This document shows positions 59,365-64,000 of a DNA stretch of 64,000 bases, in pieces. Source of the DNA: UBA5420 sp964485345 (GTDB taxonomy: Bacteria > Bacillota > Limnochordia > Darwinibacteriales > Darwinibacteriaceae). Numbering within the stretch: position 1 is the first letter of the stretch; each line of letters starts with the position of its first letter. A program made the position numbers and the translations under genes. Under the pieces are notes generated by a model. The model saw only the letters and a list, made by a program, of their open reading frames with translations, was not told where the DNA came from and did no database searches. The stretch is from positions 1 to 64,000 of the forward strand of contig CAZAJB010000005.1 of NCBI GenBank assembly GCA_964485345.1, read 5' to 3'.

Positions 59365-61163
59365 AGTCCGGCTTCTGCTAACTGTTCCAACTCGCTCAAC
59401 AATTCCTCAAAAACCGCCATGGCTTGGATGATGGGTTCTGGCTTGCTCATATCAACGCCAGCTTTCTGCAACTGATTGACTGGGTAGTCCGAACCCCCGC
59501 TACCTAAGAAATCCAGGTAACGCTGGACTGCAGGCTCTCCTTCTGCCAGGATCTGCCTCGAGAGGGAGACGGCCGCGGAGAAACCGGTAGCATATTTATA
59601 AACATAGAAGGGGCGATAGAAATGGGGAATTCTAGCCCACTCCATCGCGATAGCCTCGTCGACGACCATATCAGGGCCGTAGTACTTTTTGTTCAAATCA
59701 TAGTAGATCTCTGACAATCTGTCGCTCGTTAGCGATTCGCCTGCACCAATTTTGCCGTGGACAATCATCTCGAACTCAGCAAACATGGTCTGCCTAAAGA
59801 CGGTGCCCCTAAACTGTTCTAAGAAATGATTCAACAGGTAGGCGCGTTTCTTCGGGTCCTCCGTCTTCTGCAAAAGATCATCCATAACCAAGGCCTCGTT
59901 CAGTGTTGAGGCTACCTCTGCGACAAAAATCGTGTACTGCGCGTTGACAAACTCCTGCTCTTGACCTGAGTAGAAAGAGTGCATGGCATGGCCCAATTCA
60001 TGGGCTAGGGTAAATACATCATTGAGGGTACCTTGGTAGTTGAGGAGCACATAAGGGTGTACTCCGTAGGTTCCCCAGGAGTAGGCTCCACTTGTCTTAC
60101 CACGATTTTCTAGCCAGTCAATCCAGCCATCTGTAAAGCCCTCACTCATGTCGCTGAGGTATTGTGTACCGAGGGGATGCAAGCCGGCTCGAACCACTTC
60201 CACTGCGCCGTCACGGCTGAACTCCATATCTTCATCAGCCACCATGGATACATAAAGGTCGTACATGTGCAATTCCTCAAGCCCCAGTAGTTTCTTGCGT
60301 AGACGCACATAGCGGTGCATCAGCGGTAGATGATCATGGATCGAGTCGATTAAGTTAGTGTACACTTCTGGATTTACGTTGTCCTCGTGTAGAGCGGCTG
60401 CCAGAGATGACTCGTACTCTCGCGCTTTCGAGAAAAAACGCTCCTTTTTCACGGCAGACGTAAACGTCGCACCTAGAGTATTCTTCCAGGCGGTGTAGGT
60501 TGCATACAGAGCGTCAAAGGCACCCTGCCTAACATCACGATTCTGAGACTCAAGGAGTTGACCATACCGGCCGTGGGTCAACTCGACCATCTCGCCTGCA
60601 TCGTTCTGGACATCGGGGAACTTCAGATCGGCGTCATTGAACATACCAAAGATACTACGAGGGGCTTGTGCCATTTCCCCGGCAGCCGCCAGGAGCTGTT
60701 CTTGTTCGGCGGGCAAGGTGTGAGCTTTCTTGCGTAGGATATCCTCTAGATGATGCTCATAGAGCTTAAGGCCTGGTTCGTTCTTGATCCAGTCTTGCAC
60801 GGCATCAGGGTCTAGACTCAGGATCTCTGGCACGAAAAACGACTGCGCTGCGTTAAGTTCCACCGCCACAGCCATGGCCGATTCGGCGTAAGCCTGGTAC
60901 AATGAGTTGGCGTTGTCTTCATCCTTCCGCATGAGGGCGTAAGCGATGACGCGATCTAGGGTTAAAGAGATCTCCTCTTGTAGCTTGAGGGCCTTCAGCA
61001 AATTCTCCCCTGAAGTGAGAGTTCCCCGCAGGTCAAGCACACTCTGCCCGCTTGCCTTGAGTGCTCCCAAATCTTCTTCCCACAATTCATTACTAGAATA
61101 AATGTCCTCTAGGCTCCACTTTAGATCAGACGATATCTCGTCTCGCCTTTGTAGTTGTCCCAT
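59361..61163 (-). CDS. pepF: Oligoendopeptidase F
   Basis: A 600-residue M3B metallopeptidase. Zinc motif TLAHELGHAMHSFYSGQE (HEXXH near residue 386) with the third-ligand region VAEVASTLNEALVMDDL, and later FYRPFYVYKYATGFSAAVSL, are intact. It degrades 7-17-residue peptides in the cytoplasm. No signal peptide. It begins 125 bases from the FtsA-like gene, in the opposite direction, and its stop overlaps the barrel gene by 4 bases. Confidence 0.96.
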   Translation of the reverse strand: MGQLQRRDEISSDLKWSLEDIYSSNELWEEDLGALKASGQSVLDLRGTLTSGENLLKALKLQEEISLTLDRVIAYALMRKDEDNANSLYQAYAESAMAVAVELNAAQSFFVPEILSLDPDAVQDWIKNEPGLKLYEHHLEDILRKKAHTLPAEQEQLLAAAGEMAQAPRSIFGMFNDADLKFPDVQNDAGEMVELTHGRYGQLLESQNRDVRQGAFDALYATYTAWKNTLGATFTSAVKKERFFSKAREYESSLAAALHEDNVNPEVYTNLIDSIHDHLPLMHRYVRLRKKLLGLEELHMYDLYVSMVADEDMEFSRDGAVEVVRAGLHPLGTQYLSDMSEGFTDGWIDWLENRGKTSGAYSWGTYGVHPYVLLNYQGTLNDVFTLAHELGHAMHSFYSGQEQEFVNAQYTIFVAEVASTLNEALVMDDLLQKTEDPKKRAYLLNHFLEQFRGTVFRQTMFAEFEMIVHGKIGAGESLTSDRLSEIYYDLNKKYYGPDMVVDEAIAMEWARIPHFYRPFYVYKYATGFSAAVSLSRQILAEGEPAVQRYLDFLGSGGSDYPVNQLQKAGVDMSKPEPIIQAMAVFEELLSELEQLAEAGL

Positions 61164-61288
61164 CCCGTCACTCCTTGCTTTTCTGTTATTCTATATCTTT
61201 TCTCCTTAGAGCAAAACTCTCCTCTATACAAAGGCAAAAACAGGATCATGACAGTTTGTGTGGAAATAGGTGGATTGAGGTGAATCGA

Positions 61289-63448
61289 ATGCGTAAGGAA
61301 GAGGTTTTTGCCCTAGATATCGGTACCCGAACCATTGCTGGCTTGATCTTGCTTTCCACAGAAGAAGGATTTGAGATTAGGGAAGCCAGCGTGCTCCAGC
61401 AATTACCAGGAGCCATGGCAGATGGACAGATTCATCAAATTGAAGCTGTGGCGGGCACCATCGCCAAGATCAAGTCGGAGCTCGAAGCTGCCTGTGAGGT
61501 TTCCCTCAAGAAAGCCGCCGTTGCGGCCGCAGGGCGTTCACTGCTCACCGAAACCGGCAGTAGCAGTTTTGATCTTTCTCCGAGTCAGCGCCTGAGTTCA
61601 GACGAAGTCAGGGCCATAGAGCTCGATGCGGTGCGCGATGCTGTAAAAAAACTCTCTTCCGACAAGACCGGTGGCGTGATGCATAGCTACCTGTGCGTCG
61701 GTTATAGCGTAACTCAGTATTGTCTAGATGGAGAACCCATCGGCGCTCTCCAGGGGCACCAGGGCCAAAGGGCGCAGGCTGATGTTATTGCCACCTTCTT
61801 ACCGCGCATTGTGATTGATTCGTTGGGTACAGCACTCCACGATGCCGGACTCACGATGGATACTCTAACCCTCGAACCCATCGCCGCCATGCACGTCGTT
61901 GTTCCGCCTACCATGCGAATGCTCAACATTGCCTTGGTTGATGTGGGCGCGGGGACCTCTGACTTAGCCATCTCAGCCGAAGGTACCGTCAAAGGCTATG
62001 GAATGGTGGCCTACGCCGGCGACGCTATTACCAAAGGGATAGCAGATCACTTTCTCCTAGACTTCAAAGTGGCTGAGCAAATCAAGGTTGAGCTGCAACC
62101 CGACCAAGAATCTGAGTGTAAGGATGTCTTCGGCAATACGCTCCACGTATCCTATGACGATGTGCTAGCTGTCATAAGTCCGCGGGTAGAAATTCTGGCC
62201 GAAAAGATCGCCCAAGAAATCATGAACCTCAACGGAAGCGCGCCTAAAGGTGCCATTCTCATTGGCGGAGGCAGCCGAGTTCCCGGATTTGCCGGGCTAT
62301 TGGCGAAACAGCTAGGATTGCCTGAGAATCTGGTACGCATCCGCGATCGTAGCAGCCTGGAAATTGTCCACGGACTCCCCCACTTTAGTGGTCCTGAAAC
62401 GATTACACCCATTGGTATCGGTTGCACGCATCTCGATCAGCGATCCATGGAGCTGATCCATGTCACAGTGAATGACCAGCACCTGCAATTCCTACATATG
62501 GCCTCTTCCACAATCGGAGAAGCCCTCTTGCATGCAGGTCTAGAGCCCTCCGAATTGGTGGGGCGGCCTGGCGCCGCCTTCACCGTAGAGCTAAATGGTC
62601 GGTATATAGCCCTGCCTGGAACTCTAGGCCAATCCGCGGTGATTCAAAAAAACGGGGAGCCCTCTGAACTCGGCGCCCCTTTAGCCGACGGAGACCATCT
62701 GCAGGTGCAACCAGGCAAGGCGGGCGTTGAACCACACATTACTTTAGGCGAGTTCATAGACGAGGATGCGCACTCTTTTTCCATCACGTTCAATGGAACA
62801 CCGCTTAAGGTCAGTGTCACGGTCCTAGTGAATGGGAAGGAACAAACCTGCGACTACATTCTGCAAGATCGCGATCAAATCACGCTAGAACCCCTCACCG
62901 ATATCAAGGATCTCTTTCGACACTTGGGCATTCCCCTAGAGCAAGAGGTACCGTTTTACTTGAATGGCGAAAGCAAGCTTGCGCTGGAATCGGTGGATAT
63001 TTTCGTCGGTGGCGCCAAGGGCTCCCCTAGAACGCCCCTACAGTCGGGACTAGAAATCGCCTATTCCCGCAAGCCCTATACTCTACGTGAACTTCTGGCA
63101 GCCCCTACGAAGGAGGTACCCCAGATCACTATCAGCGTTAACGGGCAGAAGCTAAAGCTCACCCAGAAAGAACCGACACCTCTAGCGAATGGACACCAAG
63201 TGTCCTTTGACTATCAAATAAGACCCCATGATCGCATCGAGTATAACCCGGGATCGACTGGGGTCCTAAGTGCATACATTGTCACAGATATCTTTCGCGA
63301 CTATGAGCCTGACGAGAAATTCGCCAAGAAGGGTGGCAGTATCGCCGTGAACGGCAAGGTGGCCGGTTTCACCACCGCCATCAAACATGGTGACATTGTG
63401 GAGTTCATCCCCTACGGGGCTGGAACTGCAAACTCTGAAATGCCATAG
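61289..63448 (+). CDS. FtsA-like actin-family ATPase with long C-terminal beta-rich extension
   Basis: A 719-residue protein. Residues 1-380 are an FtsA/PilM-type actin fold with phosphate-1 VFALDIGTRTIAGL, phosphate-2 ALVDVGAGTSDLAI, and adenosine motif AILIGGGSRVPGF. Beyond it, about 330 residues form repeats centred on a strand-turn such as VELNGRYIAL, ITFNGTPLKV, VLVNGKEQTC, ISVNGQKLKL and IAVNGKVAGF, each followed by a GD-type turn (ADGDHL, HGDIVEFIP). This looks like tandem beta-grasp (ThiS/MoaD-like) domains. A normal FtsA has about 420 residues. GAGGTGA sets the start. Confidence 0.85.
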   Translation: MRKEEVFALDIGTRTIAGLILLSTEEGFEIREASVLQQLPGAMADGQIHQIEAVAGTIAKIKSELEAACEVSLKKAAVAAAGRSLLTETGSSSFDLSPSQRLSSDEVRAIELDAVRDAVKKLSSDKTGGVMHSYLCVGYSVTQYCLDGEPIGALQGHQGQRAQADVIATFLPRIVIDSLGTALHDAGLTMDTLTLEPIAAMHVVVPPTMRMLNIALVDVGAGTSDLAISAEGTVKGYGMVAYAGDAITKGIADHFLLDFKVAEQIKVELQPDQESECKDVFGNTLHVSYDDVLAVISPRVEILAEKIAQEIMNLNGSAPKGAILIGGGSRVPGFAGLLAKQLGLPENLVRIRDRSSLEIVHGLPHFSGPETITPIGIGCTHLDQRSMELIHVTVNDQHLQFLHMASSTIGEALLHAGLEPSELVGRPGAAFTVELNGRYIALPGTLGQSAVIQKNGEPSELGAPLADGDHLQVQPGKAGVEPHITLGEFIDEDAHSFSITFNGTPLKVSVTVLVNGKEQTCDYILQDRDQITLEPLTDIKDLFRHLGIPLEQEVPFYLNGESKLALESVDIFVGGAKGSPRTPLQSGLEIAYSRKPYTLRELLAAPTKEVPQITISVNGQKLKLTQKEPTPLANGHQVSFDYQIRPHDRIEYNPGSTGVLSAYIVTDIFRDYEPDEKFAKKGGSIAVNGKVAGFTTAIKHGDIVEFIPYGAGTANSEMP

Positions 63449-64000
63449 GCATAGGGTGCTAACTCATAGAGTCCGAAGCAAATCACAGCCCCGGTATCTT
63501 GCAGATAAAAACCCTGCTCCTCGTGGAACTCACTGGGCGTAAAGGAGTCAACAAAAAAATGGTCTGGTTGTTCGCTAATCTTGGCGTTGACAATCTCTGC
63601 AGCCCGGTTTAGCTCTGCTTCGGAGTCAAGCAGCTCATGAAAGCTAATGTGATGTCCCACGGTCAGATCTACGTTGATGTAGTCATAATACGTCATACCG
63701 TGGGCGCCACCGGTGTAAGAATAATTGACAATCGCTATACTCAGAAGACCACCCCGGTTGAGCTTTACCTCAAAATCCATGATGCCTTCATAGGGAAAGC
63801 GCGGGTGTTCCTCATCGAAGCCTAAGACCTCCGCGGCTACATCCTTTAATTCCGCCACATATGCTTCGAGATGATGGTGCATGCTTTCGTTGAATTCCGC
63901 CTGCCAGAGGGCGCTATCGACTCCAGCCAACTGCGGAATTCTCGCCGTGATCTCGAGTTCTGGCCCCCTGTATTCATATACGTACTCATGAACCAAGATG
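63412..64000 (-). CDS. DUF4163/DUF3298 (RsiV-like) protein, cut by window end
   Basis: The frame is open to the window edge. About 195 residues are seen, beginning HEYVYEYRGPELEITARIPQL, with FEVKLNRGGLLSIAIVNYSYTGGAHGMT (DUF4163 into DUF3298) and a C-terminal FYLQDTGAVICFGLYELAPYAYG. RsiV anti-sigma factors and lysozyme-binding-type proteins have these domains after a membrane helix; the N-terminus is outside the window. The TTG at 63996 is not likely the true start. Convergent overlap of 37 bases with the FtsA-like gene. Confidence 0.8.
   Translation of the reverse strand, partial: ILVHEYVYEYRGPELEITARIPQLAGVDSALWQAEFNESMHHHLEAYVAELKDVAAEVLGFDEEHPRFPYEGIMDFEVKLNRGGLLSIAIVNYSYTGGAHGMTYYDYINVDLTVGHHISFHELLDSEAELNRAAEIVNAKISEQPDHFFVDSFTPSEFHEEQGFYLQDTGAVICFGLYELAPYAYGISEFAVPAP

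Overview
The window (64 kb, one 100-base N gap at 13768-13867, about half G+C by eye) reads as chromosomal DNA of an anaerobic, probably spore-forming member of the Firmicutes with an outer membrane. Firmicute signals are a Veg protein, a SleB/CwlJ-type cortex hydrolase, a SpoIID-type protein, a YtrA-type GntR regulator with its ABC exporter, tandem TGTCGAA (Spo0A-box) sites and clean sigma-A promoters. Anaerobic metabolism is shown by a single-chain pyruvate:ferredoxin oxidoreductase, FeoAB, an iron-dependent alcohol dehydrogenase and an Mrp-type antiporter. Outer-membrane signals are a porin-like barrel ending in Phe, a LolA-like periplasmic carrier encoded with a LolCDE/MacB-type transporter, a second small barrel-like protein, and a solute-binding protein with a signal peptide but no lipobox. 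I infer a diderm Firmicute of the Limnochordia/Halanaerobia kind; the exact taxon cannot be read from this window.

Layout. 1-14 kb: veg end, HD-domain hydrolase, feoAB, PFOR, LysM/SleB hydrolase, deoD, lysA, msrA, methyltransferase, Fe-alcohol dehydrogenase, GH130 phosphorylase, cyclophilin (cut by the gap). 14-23 kb: hemerythrin + CheX pair, then a five-gene leftward envelope operon (ATPase, two permeases, LolA-like protein, outer-membrane barrel), then gntR-ABC-permease. 22.9-30.3 kb: ten-gene leftward Mrp/Mbh-type cation antiporter operon ending at a strong terminator. 30.5-34.2 kb: C69 dipeptidase and aroA-aroB. 34.2-35.8 kb: sigma-A promoter, FMN riboswitch, attenuator, and an orphan family-1 solute-binding protein, which is the most unusual regulatory arrangement here. 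35.8-45.4 kb: membrane proteins, AlaX-type editing protein, a sensor kinase behind tandem Spo0A boxes, beta-helix protein, DUF368 lipid-carrier translocase, Fnr-like regulator, a P-II-like protein with a CPA antiporter, and a decayed moxR. 45.5-54.7 kb: HAD phosphatase, TIM-barrel isomerase, DinG helicase, a leftward five-gene run with envelope proteins (CoA-binding, M20 peptidase, SpoIID, flippase-like, small wHTH), and a stand-alone 5'-3' exonuclease. 54.7-64 kb: chitobiose phosphorylase with its RpiR regulator, a C39-peptidase-like/barrel gene pair, pepF, a long FtsA-like ATPase, and a DUF4163/RsiV-type protein cut by the window end.

The genome is compact: many convergent neighbours overlap by 4-37 bases and operons commonly overlap at ATGA or by 8-35 bases. 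There are no tRNA or rRNA genes, CRISPR arrays, insertion sequences or phage genes that I can see. No gene-free stretch is longer than about 300 bases; the longest (about 34165-34465) is filled by the FMN riboswitch and its promoter.
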